DNA from: Physcomitrium patens | Taxonomy: Eukaryota > Streptophyta > Bryopsida > Funariales > Funariaceae | Direction of reading: 5' to 3' | Length of the DNA stretch: 64,000 nt | Assembly (NCBI RefSeq): GCF_000002425.4 | Contig: NC_037265.1 | Span: 292,835-356,834, forward strand | Shown: positions 1 to 10,719 of the stretch, piece after piece | Layout of the letters: each line of letters opens with the position of its first letter | Numbering within the stretch: the stretch's first letter is position 1 | Made by a program: the position numbers and the translations under genes | The notes under the pieces: generated by a model | Seen by the model: only the letters and a program-made list of their open reading frames with translations | Databases searched by the model: none | Told to the model about the DNA's origin: nothing

Positions 1-596
1 GTGTACTTTAAATTATTCAAGTTAATTTCTTAAGATACATCATTTCAAATGATGGTCTTATAATGGATCCTAATAAAGTTCAAATTATCATGGATTAAAA
101 GATCTCAAAAAGAGTCAAAGATGTATAATATTTTAAAAATTTGTTAATTATTTTTGGACCTTTATTAAATTTTTTTTTCAAATTATGGCTCTTCATACAT
201 ATTTGATATGTAAAGAAAAAATTCATTAGAGTAAAGAAATTAAAGCATCTTTTGAAGCCTCAAACATAATAATTATTTTTATCTCAATCTTTTATTGGAT
301 GAACTTTTTCTAAGAATTCTTTATGAAAACAAATCCATTAGACTTTGCCATGCAATCTTGTCATAATATAGAGTAGATAATAAGCTCAACCTAATAGCTT
401 TTTATTATAGAAATTTTTTGGCAATTGAAATTAACTATAAGATTTATAAGTAATATTTTTTTTTATTATGAATTTATTTAAAAAATGGTGTCATTATCTA
501 AAAGATACTTGTAGTCCAATCATAATATATATGAATTATAAGAACCTCAAGTACTTCATGTTGATACATGTTTTGAATCATTGCCACGGCTATTTT
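1..596 (+). pseudogene. B-family chromovirus pol relic (RT end and RNase H)
   Basis: Conceptual translation with several frameshifts follows family B pol closely. It starts at the reverse transcriptase thumb (FL.YIISNDGL.MD), passes through the KTVRD-like and FANYYRIF-like connection, and ends in RNase H (EINYKIYK, then CHYLKDTCSP and NYKNLKYFM). The same order is intact in the B copy at 20,193-22,449. Stop codons and indels occur every few tens of codons, so it is non-functional. The 5' part of the element lies before the window. It ends near 590, where an X-like LTR relic begins. Confidence 0.8.
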
Positions 597-1035
597 TGTA
601 TTATGTGAAGTCTTACTTGTGAATGTATTGATTACATGACTATGAAAAGTTAAAAAAAAAAAAAAAAAAAAAAAAAATTACAACAATAAGTCTTAGCAAT
701 TCTAATAGAATCATATGTAAATTATAATTACAGCTTAATAAATATAATCAAACATTGATCTATTAGAAAAATAAGAAATTTGATGTCACCAATATATAGC
801 ATCAGTAATATTACTCATAAAAAGAGTATGGAGTAAGATATTTGTTACTTCCAAAATCCATTATTTATAGGTGGTGGTTGTTGTCCTAATGGATAACTTC
901 CATCTTTTGATGAATACATCTATCCAGTATTTTATCAAAACTATTTATTGCTATTTTATCTATTATAAAAATATATCTTTAGTATATTTTTTATATCTTT
1001 AAGATCTTTTGTTCATTTATTTATTTTATCTTTTG
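597..1035 (-). repeat. Relic of an X/C-type LTR
   Basis: The left end (TGTATTATGTGAAGTCTTAC) resembles the left terminus of the solo LTR at 6,791 (TGTCATTATACGTGAAGTCT). The following stretch with TTACAACAATAAG and TCTAATAGAAT is also shared in order. A poly(A) run (about 654-678) has expanded inside it. No coding sequence is visible. The right boundary against the A1 element is approximate. Confidence 0.45.
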
Positions 1036-1690
1036 GCCTTATTAAATACCAAGAGTCAATCATTCTCTTCTAAAATGATATGATGCTCACAGACTTCAGC
1101 GAGAATAACTTTTAGATCAACATAAGTCCAAGCAAAAGTTGATTTATGATGCAAGAAAAATTATATTCATCAGGTTAACTCCTGTTCTTTAATACCTTTG
1201 TATACCTTAATTATCCAAGGCTCTGATGTAGTTACTAAGTTGATAATTTGACATAAAGATACAATGGCAATGTTCGGTTTCAACTCCCGCACTAGTTTAA
1301 AATCAATCGATAAGTCCGACATATACAAAGTACTGAATCTTGTATCCAGGCCACTCACATGGTGTACATTATACTTGGTCATCCAATCAATACTAACTTT
1401 AGCAGAGATTTTTGAGTCCATCGAGTATATCAAATACTCCTCCAAACTGCCACATTGGTACACCACTTTAAGATATTGGTTTGTTTCCACAGATGCCTCC
1501 ATAATCGGTGCTACTACATCATCATTAGCACTAAGCTCCTTGTCCGATGTTAATTTAGATGTTGGCAATTGAGATTCACCGTGATGGTGTACTAGATACA
1601 TTTGTAACACCATTTTATCTCCGCCCTTGCCAATTGTCAAAGTACCCTGACTCCAATCGTTTTTGACCTTTGTTTGATAAAGCAAAGGGT
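1036..1690 (-). pseudogene. A1 element: PR-RT linker and start of RT, truncated
   Basis: Minus-strand reading gives the spacer between protease and reverse transcriptase of family A, then the RT entry segment (TFAW.Y.DLK, VCEH.IILEEN) that is also seen in A3 at 33,302. An open stretch of 171 codons (1,170-1,685) covers the spacer and ends at a stop before the RT segment. Homology stops near 1,036, before any RT catalytic motif, so the pol gene is cut off here. The neighbouring sequence belongs to an X-like LTR relic. Confidence 0.7.
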
Positions 1691-1725
1691 CGTTCTAATA
1701 AAATTGGATACGATAAAGTTGAACG

Positions 1726-2163
1726 TTATAACCAAAAGATGATGTAGTCAATTTCATATGTAATACCGGCAATTATAGTTTGAATACTCTGTAAAATATC
1801 CATTGATTTAACTCGGCTATTATTTGCCATCCGTAACACCAATATTGTGGGTACTAAGTATTCCAAATCTAAAGCATCGATTGTATCAGCATTTATTAAA
1901 TTGACGCTAGAACCACCATCCACCTGAACATCCGAGATTATAACATCATCAATTAAAACATCGATGGTTGGTGTATCTGAGTCAAGATTCAAACTGACTT
2001 CACAAACTTCCTTATTGAGTTGCCTATGCCATGTTAATGATGAATTCAATGTAGAACAATACTCTAATGCGACCGCTAGAAGTTGCTTCATAGAAATAGA
2101 AGGCCGAAAAGTATCCATATCCTTCAAAATGTCATAGGGTTCTATATGTAAGGTAATATCCAA
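1726..2163 (-). pseudogene. A1 element: aspartic protease domain
   Basis: The 145-codon open segment carries the retropepsin-like core of family A: a hydrophobic strand (IDVLIDDVIISDVQ), then VDGGSSVNLINADT, and a later VLRMANNSR strand. D-G-G-S in place of D-[ST]-G-A is common in plant Tat-type elements. The A3 copy at 32,270-32,737 aligns over the whole length. It lies between gag (to the right) and the RT spacer (to the left) on the minus strand. Stops on both sides separate it from them, so it is a broken part of a gag-pol reading frame. Confidence 0.75.
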
Positions 2164-2299
2164 TGCCCTCTTCTTTTCATTGATTTGAATTTAAGTCTGT
2201 GAGGTAAGATATTCTTTGGTCCTAGACTCGAAATTGGAATAGTACAAAGAGCTTCTTTATAATTTGCGCCCCTAAGAAGATCTTTTAATGGAAAGGACG

Positions 2300-4300
2300 T
2301 TTCTCAAAATTATGTAGAAAACGGAACATCTTGACACGGAACAAAAGTCTCCATAATTGGTACCTCATTGGAGTGCACAACCGATTTAGGTCTTCTATTG
2401 AGTAAAAGATCCATGTCAAGACCTGGATTGGATGTCCTCGTAATTGGATTCAATTGGTCCTTCGCTTCAGGATCATCCAAATGTTGAATTGGTCCTTTTT
2501 CCTTTTGCTTACTTCTAGTAAGGACAGCTTGAACTACTTCTACTTGATGAACTAATGAATCATGAGGACCTTGATTTATCTCTTCCATTGTTCCTTGCCT
2601 TTGGATCTATTGATCTTGATTATTAAAATTAAACAAAGCATTATATTATTGATAAGTATGTTCCAAATGCTTACAATTCGCACACATTGGTGCATAATCG
2701 TCACTAGCTCTAGGATTGGGACATTCACTAGCATAATGATCAATTTGTCTACAACAGAAACAACAAAGTGGTCTTTTTGTACCTCTCTTTGGCATATTTG
2801 ATGTGTCCACTGGTATATACTTACTAGACTTGTTTCATGTAGGGTTAGAAAATGATCTTGGTTGTCATGTTGGTATAGAGGGTACTTTATTCGATGATAT
2901 CAATAGAGAATATTGCTGATACCTCTGTTGCTCCTTTTTGTAGTTCTGAGGATTTGATGTAGATCCTTCATTAAAATTGGAACTTTGAAAGTTATTGAAT
3001 GTTCAATTTTATCAATTAGATTAATTTTCATTCCATCCATATATATTTCTCATTTAAACTTGATTAACTTCCCACTGAGTCGATGGGATCACGGTTTAAT
3101 TACTAAATTGTTATTGCCATTGTAAATGCCAACAGTTTTGGATAGGATACTTTCCTCCATAAAATGTACATTGAACACCCGTTTGTCTGGGTGATGGATA
3201 TTTCGTATCAAAATGACCTTATCTCTTACAATTATTACACCATATATTAGGATTCATATTAGAAGACTTATGTCGTTTCTTCTTGTTTTTAGCCAAATTC
3301 ATGACCAATTCTTCCATCTTCTTTGTTAAATTTAATAACAAGACTTTATTTGAATCTTTAACAGTCGTATTTGTGAATAATTCTGATTGTTGATAGATTG
3401 GCGATGTAAAATAAGGTGTCATTATTATTGGTGCTATTGCTTGGAGTGATATAGTATTAATTGGTTGTTGCAACATAACATTCTTCACATTGGAGGCACC
3501 TATTTGTGGATAATTATCCATCGATAGATTTTCTAATTATATTTGTTAGCTTATTGAACTTGGAATTATCGTGGCTCCCATTATTAATAATTGGTCATAA
3601 TGACATTCTTCCTATATCTTTTCTCGTGCCAATGATGCCTCTACTATAGCTTGTTGAGCCTCTTTTATAACATTCTCAATTTTGGTGGATGCAAACCATT
3701 GATTAATATCGACAATACAAACACATCTCGAATTTGATTATTTGACCATTTACAAAGTATATCCATGGCCCAGCCATAATAGGACTCCACTGATTCCCCA
3801 ACAAACATCTTGCTATTCATAAAACTTTTTTTAAGCCAATCTTCAAATCCAATTGGTCTAAAATGGATTACGAAGGCATTCTTCAAGGCCTTTCAATTGA
3901 AAATTCTATCCACTGGTCGTCGAATATATCATTCAAAAGTTGTATCTTTTAAAGTTACTAGCAACCATCTCGATCAAATATCTTCAGTTCTACCATTATT
4001 AGCCACAGAGACTATCAAGAATTGAGATATATGATGATCGAGATCAGAATCCGGCCAACCATTAAAAGTAGGTAATGGTGCCATACTTATCATTCAGTCT
4101 TCTACCGCTCTTATTTGTACTGAAATTGGTACTTCTGGCACTCCCGCAGCTATTGGTGTTATCACTGGTCTCCTTGCTATTTGAATTTGAATTTTTCTTC
4201 CTTTGGTTTTACTCAGACTTACAATTCCTTTTTGTCATTTTTGTAGGAGATTTTTTATGCATAATAGCTCCTGTCTTTCTTTTGCTTGTCAATTAATTCT
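2300..4300 (-). pseudogene. A1 element: gag with zinc knuckles
   Basis: Minus-strand pieces cover the whole A gag. First comes the Retrotrans_gag-type core (AFVIHFRPIGFEDWLKK, then MDILCKWSNNQIRD, SILINGLHPPK). Next is a linker with MEELVMNLAKNKKKR, then Cys-rich knuckles around 3,220 (CNNCKR) and 2,640-2,800 (two more, partly mutated). Last is a C-terminal linker at 2,310-2,588 (EEINQGPHDSLVHQVE, then DQLNPITRTSNPG). Gag would package element RNA. At least four frame breaks make it inactive. The C-terminal linker is the segment that also occurs inside family C LTRs. Confidence 0.8.
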
Positions 4301-4483
4301 TTGATAATCCTCCTTTTTATGATTATCACTCATAATCTTTCAGTCTTCTTTACAAATTCAATATAGCCTTGAATTATAACTCATATATTTGTAATCCTAA
4401 AACTGGTTCTTCTCACGTTCTCATTCAACATATAATTCCATCTTCCATACAATCAATTTTTAATATTTCATCTTGTTATCATT

Positions 4484-4501
4484 TCCTTGGCAGCGGTGCC
4501 T
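4484..4501 (-). other. Primer binding site of A1 (tRNA-Asp type)
   Basis: On the minus strand, directly inside the LTR, the sequence reads AGGCACCGCTGCCAAGGAA. This is a decayed form of TGGCGCCGTTGCCGGGGA, which complements the 3' end of plant tRNA-Asp and is the usual primer site of Tat/Athila elements. The equivalent sites in A3 (30,192) and A4 (45,004) support the assignment. Confidence 0.7.
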
Positions 4502-4507
4502 AAATGT

Positions 4508-5254
4508 TGTTCTCGTTGTGTTCAAGCTTCAATATACCAAAGAAATTGAACTAATAGAAGTAGATTTGAATACAGAGATGATTGGTTATATGAATTGAGT
4601 TTATTAGTGTCACAATTGACTGTACTCTGGCTATCTAAAATCGATTATCAAACTACAAAATACCAAGGCTTACTACTTCCATCTTAATTCAACCCATAAT
4701 CCGTTCTATGACTATTTATTCAACAATACTTCCATATTCTCATCCATTCATCTCTCACTTATTCTCTTTGTGGTTTATATATATTCAATTACTGATCTCC
4801 AACTTACCTATTGTATTCAGTATCTCAATTCATCACAAAAAATTCAATATCTCAGGTTATGACTCTCTTAGTCTGGCTCTCGGCTTACGATTCTTATAGT
4901 CTAGCACTCAAGAATAATTTCTCAGTATTCTGAAACTATCTATTACTCGTCAACAACAAAGAAACAAAAAGAGGTAGTACCAAGTTTGCCCCAGCTTACG
5001 ACTATCACAATTTGGCTCTCGACTTATGACTCTCACAATTTGGCCTCGATCTCTCTTTTTCCAACTTTTTAATGCTACCAAAAGATAGACCGTCCGCTAA
5101 CAGATTTCAAAGGTTATGACCCTTTGAATTCTTAACCATTTGTTCCAATAACAACCTATTGTTATCAACTAAACTACCTAACTATAAGTCTAATTTTCAA
5201 GATTATTAATAACCAACCAGTAACTTACTACAAAATTTATTTACATATTTTACA
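4508..5254 (-). repeat. Family A LTR shared by A2 (as 3' LTR) and A1 (as 5' LTR)
   Basis: On the minus strand it starts TGTAAAATATG and ends GAGAACA, followed by the primer site. It aligns with the A4 LTR (44,327-44,997) and with the two partial A3 LTRs. One side carries the end of A2 pol plus an extra ORF. The other side carries a primer site and gag of A1. The single LTR therefore joins two internal regions head-to-tail. Confidence 0.75.
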
Positions 5255-5299
5255 TAGTCCCATTAATAATTGTGTAGTGTCATCGCAAACATTATTTAG

Positions 5300-5830
5300 C
5301 CTCAACTTATAAAGACGTAGTAGTGTTGGCTTCTTCAATCAATGGCGTTGGCTTACCATCCTTCAAATTTGCGACCTCCTCCTCTGCTACATCTTTATCA
5401 TCTGCCTCAGTGTTTGAAGATTCTTCATCCAAATGTGCCATTAGATCTTCATTCAACAAACCCAATTCCTGTACATGAGACTCAAGACAGGTAATTTGGT
5501 TGTCGCACTCCTTCAACATCTTCTGCCATTCCTTTGTTAGTTTCAAAGATATCTCCGAAGGTGTTGTTGCTGAAACTGGCATATTGATCTGCACTAAATT
5601 ATTGGCCTCCTTCTCTAATACAGCTAGTTTAGTCTGCAACATCGCAACCTCTATTTACAGCTGTTATTGCCATTCCTTCCAATTGGTCTCCATCTTTGCT
5701 TTCTCAAACACTATGTTCGCCATCTTCTCCTTTTCCACCATTCACTTCTCCTTTTCTACCATTCATTTCTCTTTAATCCTAACTTCCACCAGCGCAATGT
5801 CAATTAGTGGTAAATTTTATAAAATGTGCA
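5300..5830 (-). pseudogene. A2 element: extra coiled-coil ORF downstream of pol
   Basis: The longest open part (5,307-5,642, 111 codons) begins MLQTKLAVLEKEANNL and continues through TPSEISLK, EWQKMLKECDNQIT and an acidic tail (EADDKDVAEEEV). Upstream in-frame sequence (ME.NWKEWQ) is separated by stops. Heptad-like leucines and high Lys/Glu content suggest a coiled coil. The same protein, differently broken, follows pol in A3 (36,133-36,630), so it is a family A gene and not chance. It lies between the purine tract (6,301-6,313) and the 3' LTR. I recognise no known family. An env-position or accessory role is only inference. Confidence 0.6.
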
Positions 5831-6300
5831 AAGACCCATGCCTATGCACTCCTCGAAAAGCTTGCTACTTCTCTTTAGTCCAATAAACATCCAATTGGAT
5901 TGGCTCCATATTAGTCACAATAATACACTTCAATGGTAGCAATTCATCCTTGTGCCTTACATTGTGCTGTTTCTCCTTCCTATTCAACTGCCTTTTAGTC
6001 TTTTCAATTGCCATTATATTCTAATACAAGCAAGAACTTACAAATAATCTTTCAAAACATACATACACAATTGCTTACACAAAAGAAGACATGATGTTTG
6101 TCAAGAGCTTCCTTCCTACTTCTTACTATGGTCCAATCAATTGGATCAACTCCTCCTTATTTTCCACGATTTGTCATGATGAAATATCCTATTAACTAGG
6201 TTTGGCAACAAGTCTTTACTACCGCCATCACTTGTCCCATCGATATTCCTCACACTTCTTATCACCTTACATTTACTACCTTATCATCATCATTATTTAT

Positions 6301-6313
6301 CCCCCTTCCTTTT
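6301..6313 (-). promoter_or_regulatory. Purine tract after A2 pol
   Basis: On the minus strand it reads CAAAAGGAAGGGGG, just past the end of pol. The A3 copy has AAAGAAGGAAGGGGGAGA at the same place (36,011-36,028). It looks like a polypurine tract for plus-strand priming, but the LTR itself starts about 1 kb (A2) or 630 bp (A3) further on. It may be an internal tract and not the one bordering the LTR. Confidence 0.5.
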
Positions 6314-6786
6314 GTAATAGAAAATCTATCTCGAGTTTATTTATAGTAAAGTTTAAGCTGATTGCCATTAATCCGTGTCATAAATTTAGTACCTATAAAA
6401 TCTTTTAATTGCACTGAATCATTTGGAAATCTGTCAATAACTTGATATGGCCTATGCCATTAAACTTGAAATTTTCTTAGAAAATTTTTAAATCGACTAT
6501 CATAAAGAAGTATCAAATCATTTGGCATAAAAGCCTTTGGTTTAAGCTTACTATCATAATAAGTCCTCCTTCATTTTTATGTAGTTTCCATGATCATTAA
6601 TGCATTGGCTCTAGTTTCATCCAATTTTTCTAATTTTTCTAAATGGTGCCGTAATGAATCATGATCTTCCAATCTATTATCTATAATAATTTGTAAAATT
6701 TGGACTTCCAATTCAATAATTAATATTGCTTTTTGGCCATAAACCAATTGAAAAGGGATACCATTGGTAGTAACTTTATATGTAAT
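6314..6786 (-). pseudogene. A2 element: integrase C-terminal end
   Basis: Minus-strand translation matches the A3 segment at 35,540-35,950: VTTNGIPFQLVYG, then LRHHLEKLEKLDETRANAL, RLILR-like and FDGMGHIK. This is the region after the integrase core that ends Tat-type pol. Stops and small indels break it. Its upstream half is displaced to 8,473-8,962 by the X insertion. Confidence 0.75.
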
Positions 6787-6790
6787 ACGG

Positions 6791-8468
6791 TGTCATTATA
6801 CGTGAAGTCTTGCTTGAAAATGTTCCAAGTACTTAGCTATAGAAGGAAGAATGGAAATTGCAACAATAAAATCTTAATTCTAATAGAATACTAATTAAAC
6901 TCTAATTAAATTATAATAATGCTAAGCAAGCTTTAATCAAATTTTAAAAAAACCTGAAAGAAATTTCAAACAAATAATAAGAATTCTTAAAGAAATATTA
7001 GAAGGATCACAAATATCACTCAAATATATCTCAATTCAATCTTAATTTAATTCTAGTTAAAATCATATTGAACATCATTCAAAATTTAGGTCAAAACTAA
7101 TTAAATCTTAAATCCTAATAAAATCCTAAATCCTAAATCAAACCCTAAACAAACCTTAAATCAAACCTCAATTAAATCCTAAACCAAACTCTAACCAAAT
7201 CCTAAACCAAACCTTAAACTTTAAATCAAATCCTAATCCAAATTCTAAATTCTAAACCAAATCCTAATCCAAATCCCAAATCCTAAACCAAATCCTAAAT
7301 CCTAAATCAAATCCTAATTAAATTCTAATTAAATCCTAAACCAAATCCTAAACCCTAAATCAAACCCTAACCATATCTTAATCCAAATCCTAAATCCTAA
7401 ACCAAACCCTAAACCAAACCCTAGTAATTCCTACAAAAGATTTAAACCTCAATAACTAATGAATAAACCATTGATCTTAACTCAAATTTTACACATATCT
7501 AAAAAAATAAGTTAAAAATAAGCACAAAAGAATTATAAAGGATCGGAGTTACCAAATTGATGATAACCTTAAAAATATGCTCAGGTATTGATCGACCTCC
7601 TTCTCTAATCTTAATGCCAATCTTCTAGACCTAATATTTCTCTTTTGCACCATTCGATTGATATCAAAATTCTCATATACATAGAAAAACAAGTCTAATA
7701 TCCTCTCACACAAGTTTCATCCTAATTCAACTAGTACATTGCAAGAAATCTTAAAAACCCTCATTAGACCTAAAATTTTGCTTTTTGAGACATTGACCCA
7801 CTTAAACCTCAATATCGCTCAATTCAAATATTAAATCAAGCTCAAGTTTACGAAAAATATTTAAAACAATTATATCCATAAATCTAAAAAATTTCACCTA
7901 TAGATCTACTACAAAACTCTTGAAATCACCCAAAATATAAACCCTATTTTATTTCATAAATCCCAAGTCTTCTGAAACAAACCTTGACTTTGTAAAGCTA
8001 TTACAAAGTCATAATAACTTCAAATCATCCAAATTTAATGCTTATAAAAAGCTTATTTAGTTTGCTATCAAACTTCATTCTTTGATCTCCAAAAGAACCT
8101 CGGAGTCATCGTCGAGACTTAGTTTTGTGCCCCAGGGTCTGATTTCGACTCTAGTTCATAACCAGCCTTCTCTAAGTAACAATATCTAGTTTTTTTAAGT
8201 TCTTTTTTTTAGAATTTACTCTTAACTTCCTTCTTAAGATGCCTATATTATTTATTTTTCCAATCTACTTTGTTTTGCCTTACTTATGGTGCTACAAAAT
8301 AAGTAGAAGTCACCTTTCTTACAAGCAGTATTGGTACCTTTAAAATTTTCTATTCTTTTGACTATTAACTATATTTCTAAGAGAATTTTTTCTAATACTT
8401 TGAACTAAGATCTCCTAAATTACAATAATCTCTACTCTTTCACCTATTAGTTGTGTTATATCATGACA
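6791..8468 (-). mobile_element. Solo LTR X (C-related), 1,678 bp
   Basis: The sequence starts TGTCATTATACG and ends ATATCATGACA, with 4-bp flanks ACGG (6,787-6,790) and ACAG (8,469-8,472). Removing it rejoins family A pol exactly where A3 reads GCATACCATATTGC. Both ends resemble the ends of the C-minus LTRs, which sets the orientation as minus. No primer site, purine tract or coding region is present, so it is best read as an LTR left by recombination between two LTRs. The interior is AT-rich with a CCCTAA-like tract. Confidence 0.7.
7080..7435. repeat. Degenerate CCCTAAA-like tract
   Basis: About 350 bp consist of irregular units such as AAATCCTAAACC, AACCCTAAACC and AATCCTAATTAA. The core resembles the plant telomere repeat CCCTAAA on the plus strand but is interrupted everywhere and lies inside solo LTR X. 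It is an internal LTR repeat and not a chromosome end. Confidence 0.7.
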
Positions 8469-8472
8469 ACAG

Positions 8473-8962
8473 TATGCCCATAAAGCTACGAACAACTTAG
8501 TGTCCCAATCTGTTCTCATTCTTGAAATTATTTTTGTAAAGATTTTACATAAAATTTCATTAGTCTTTTCTATTTGTCCATTGGCTCTAAGGTGATACGG
8601 TGTATTCTTATGATGTTTATCTCATATTTAGCCATGATTGCTTTAATTGTACTATTTATAAAATGAGTTTCTCGATCACTAACCAATTCTCGAGGACAAC
8701 CGAACCATGTAATAATATTTTGATATAAAAAGGTTGCTACTGTACTTGCACCATTGGTTTTCATAACTACGGCTTCATTCTATTTTGTTACGTAATTTGT
8801 TGCTACTTGTATATACTATTTTTGTTCATTTCTTGAGGCTGGTTCAATTGGTCCTACAAAATCAATTTCCCATTTTTCAAAAGGCGCTTGAGCAAGAATT
8901 AGTACCAATGGCATTGTTGAAGTTCCAGTAGGTCAACCTGTTTTCTTACATGGATGACATTG
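8473..8962 (-). pseudogene. A2 element: integrase core
   Basis: Minus-strand reading gives CHPCKK (the second Cys pair of the zinc-binding domain), WEIDFVGPIEPAS with the first catalytic Asp, ATFLYQNIITWFGCP, and LVSDRETHFIN with the second catalytic Asp. The distal segment around the catalytic Glu is mutated. A3 (35,040-35,510) has the same order. Several stops interrupt it. The part upstream continues at 18,904 after the C-minus insertion, and the part downstream continues at 6,786 after X. Confidence 0.8.
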
Positions 8963-8966
8963 ACGG

Positions 8967-10704
8967 TGTTGTATTACATGCTATCTTGCTTGAGAACGCA
9001 TCGGACGTCTGGCTATGGAAGATAATATGATGTTTTGTAAGTATCCAAGTAGGCTAGTGGGTTTCAACCATCTAAATACAAACTATTTTGGATTTCAATA
9101 TAAAGCTTAATCCCAACACAAAGTGCTTAGAAATATAATTTTAAATAACTTCAAGATATTATAAGCATAAAGTCTTTTATTATTTGTTAGTTTTATTTTA
9201 TTTTATTTTATTTTATTTTATTTTTTTATTTTTTTATATACTAACCCCAAACAGTGAGCTTTGACAAGTTATAATTCTCAATCTGACTATCCGATTATTA
9301 TAAACTTCTACCACTAGTGTCTTTGCAAGCCTTCTAAATGTTCAAGAAGTTTCAATCCAATATGACTTATAGATTGCAAGAAAATGCCATAAATCCACAT
9401 TGATGTATCTTGACTACCGCTTAGAAGTCCTCAACTTATCACGTCAAAAGTCACCCTGTTCTAGTCGATAGATCTCCAGATGTTATAGAAACCTTAAATA
9501 ACTTCAATTTGCTAATTTCCGATACCTCTTTACACTAATGGTCAAATATCCTCTATTTGTTTTGTTAGATTAATACAAACTTTTGCATGCACTCCACATA
9601 CTCAACTCTTTAGACACCTCTAAATTTCAACTATAGAAAATTTTCCAATTTTACAAAATAATCTAGAGTATCACCCTTAATTTTATTGCAAAAAAATCCA
9701 AATCACCAATACAAACACCAACTTTCAGCAACAATTGCAAAAGTCCTCCCAAATCCTATGAAAACCCAATTCTACACCTTTTAAAGGAGCTTGAAGCTAG
9801 CTCTCCGACTCCAAAATCTTGATCTCTCAATGCCCCTTTCCTTATCCTCTCTTACCTTTTAACTCTGTGTAGTCCCATTTTCTTTTGTCTTAGACTCTGA
9901 ATTGTAACAGCCGACAGTGCCTCTCCGGAATTCCTATCTCTAAGAGGACCTTTCCACGGAAAGGACATTTCCCACGAAATGATATAGAGAATGGAACAGC
10001 TTGAAATGGAATTGAAGCCTCTGTATTCGGGACCTCATTGGGTTGCCCAACCAAGTCAAGTCTCATACTGGGTAAGATGCCCATACAAGGACCTGGATTA
10101 GATGTCCCCGTAATTGAGTCAAATTGGCCCTTCACATCAGATTCATCTGAATATTGAATTGGTCCTTTTCTCTTTTTCCGACTCCTGGTAAGAACAGCTC
10201 AGATTCATTCTACCTGATTTATCGGAGAATCTTCAGGATCTTGATTTATCTCATCAATTTTTCCTTGGCTTTGAATCTCTTGATCTCATTTATTAAAATT
10301 AGATAGAGCATTATATTGCTGATAAGTATGCCTCGACTGCTTACAATTTCTATATACTGGTATGTAATCATCACTAGCTTTGGGATTTGAATATTCACTG
10401 GCATAATGACCAACCAGTCTGCAATAAAAATAACGAAGTGGTCTTCCTTTACCCCCATCATGCATATTCGGTGTCTCCATCAGTATATATCTACTAGGTT
10501 TGTTCCATGTAGGGTTAAAAAATGATCCTGGTTGTTCCGTTGGTACGGAATGTACTTAGTTCGATGATGTCGGTGGAGTGATATTAACTAACCTTGAATA
10601 TTGATACTGGAATTGGCCATTGTTTCTAACATCCAAAATGACTAAATATTAATAATATCTTTTTTATTTATATTTTCACCATATAGCCATGTTATAATAC
10701 AACA
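8967..10704 (-). repeat. 3' LTR of C-minus
   Basis: On the minus strand it begins TGTTGTATTATAACATGG and ends GTAATACAACA, matching the 5' LTR at 17,123-18,899. Shared landmarks include AAGTATCCAAGTAGGCTA and the block around CCAATCAATTTCA..., plus an expanded TTTTA run (about 9,186-9,225). It contains about 660 bp of family A gag-like sequence, listed separately. Confidence 0.8.
9900..10565 (-). other. Family A gag fragment inside the C-minus 3' LTR
   Basis: Minus-strand translation gives two family A zinc knuckles in order (YFYCRLVGHYASEYSN, then YRNCKQSRHTYQQYN). The A gag C-terminal linker follows (INQDPEDSP, then FDSITGTSNPG, GQPNEVPNTEAS, FQAVPFS). The A1 gag at 2,310-2,800 has the same sequence in the same order. 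The fragment is in sense orientation to the C LTR. Conserved cysteines are partly lost, so it is not a working gag. Its presence in both LTRs shows that it was inside the LTR before this copy integrated. Confidence 0.8.
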
Positions 10705-10719
10705 TCCATCCTCTTTGAA

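Noticed and set aside
597..600. A fourth ACGG target site for the X-like relic near 586
   Set aside because: ACGG is present upstream but an extra CTATTTT separates it from the LTR-like start and the other flank is lost, so it cannot be counted.
654..678. Poly(A) tail of a LINE or SINE
   Set aside because: No RT of the LINE type, no target duplication and no tRNA-like head. The run lies inside an X-like LTR relic.
1264..1572. 102-codon plus-strand frame
   Set aside because: It is antisense to the A1 PR-RT spacer, which has clear homology on the minus strand.
7080..7435. A chromosome end or true telomere array
   Set aside because: Units are irregular and the tract is bordered on both sides by ordinary LTR sequence inside a retrotransposon.
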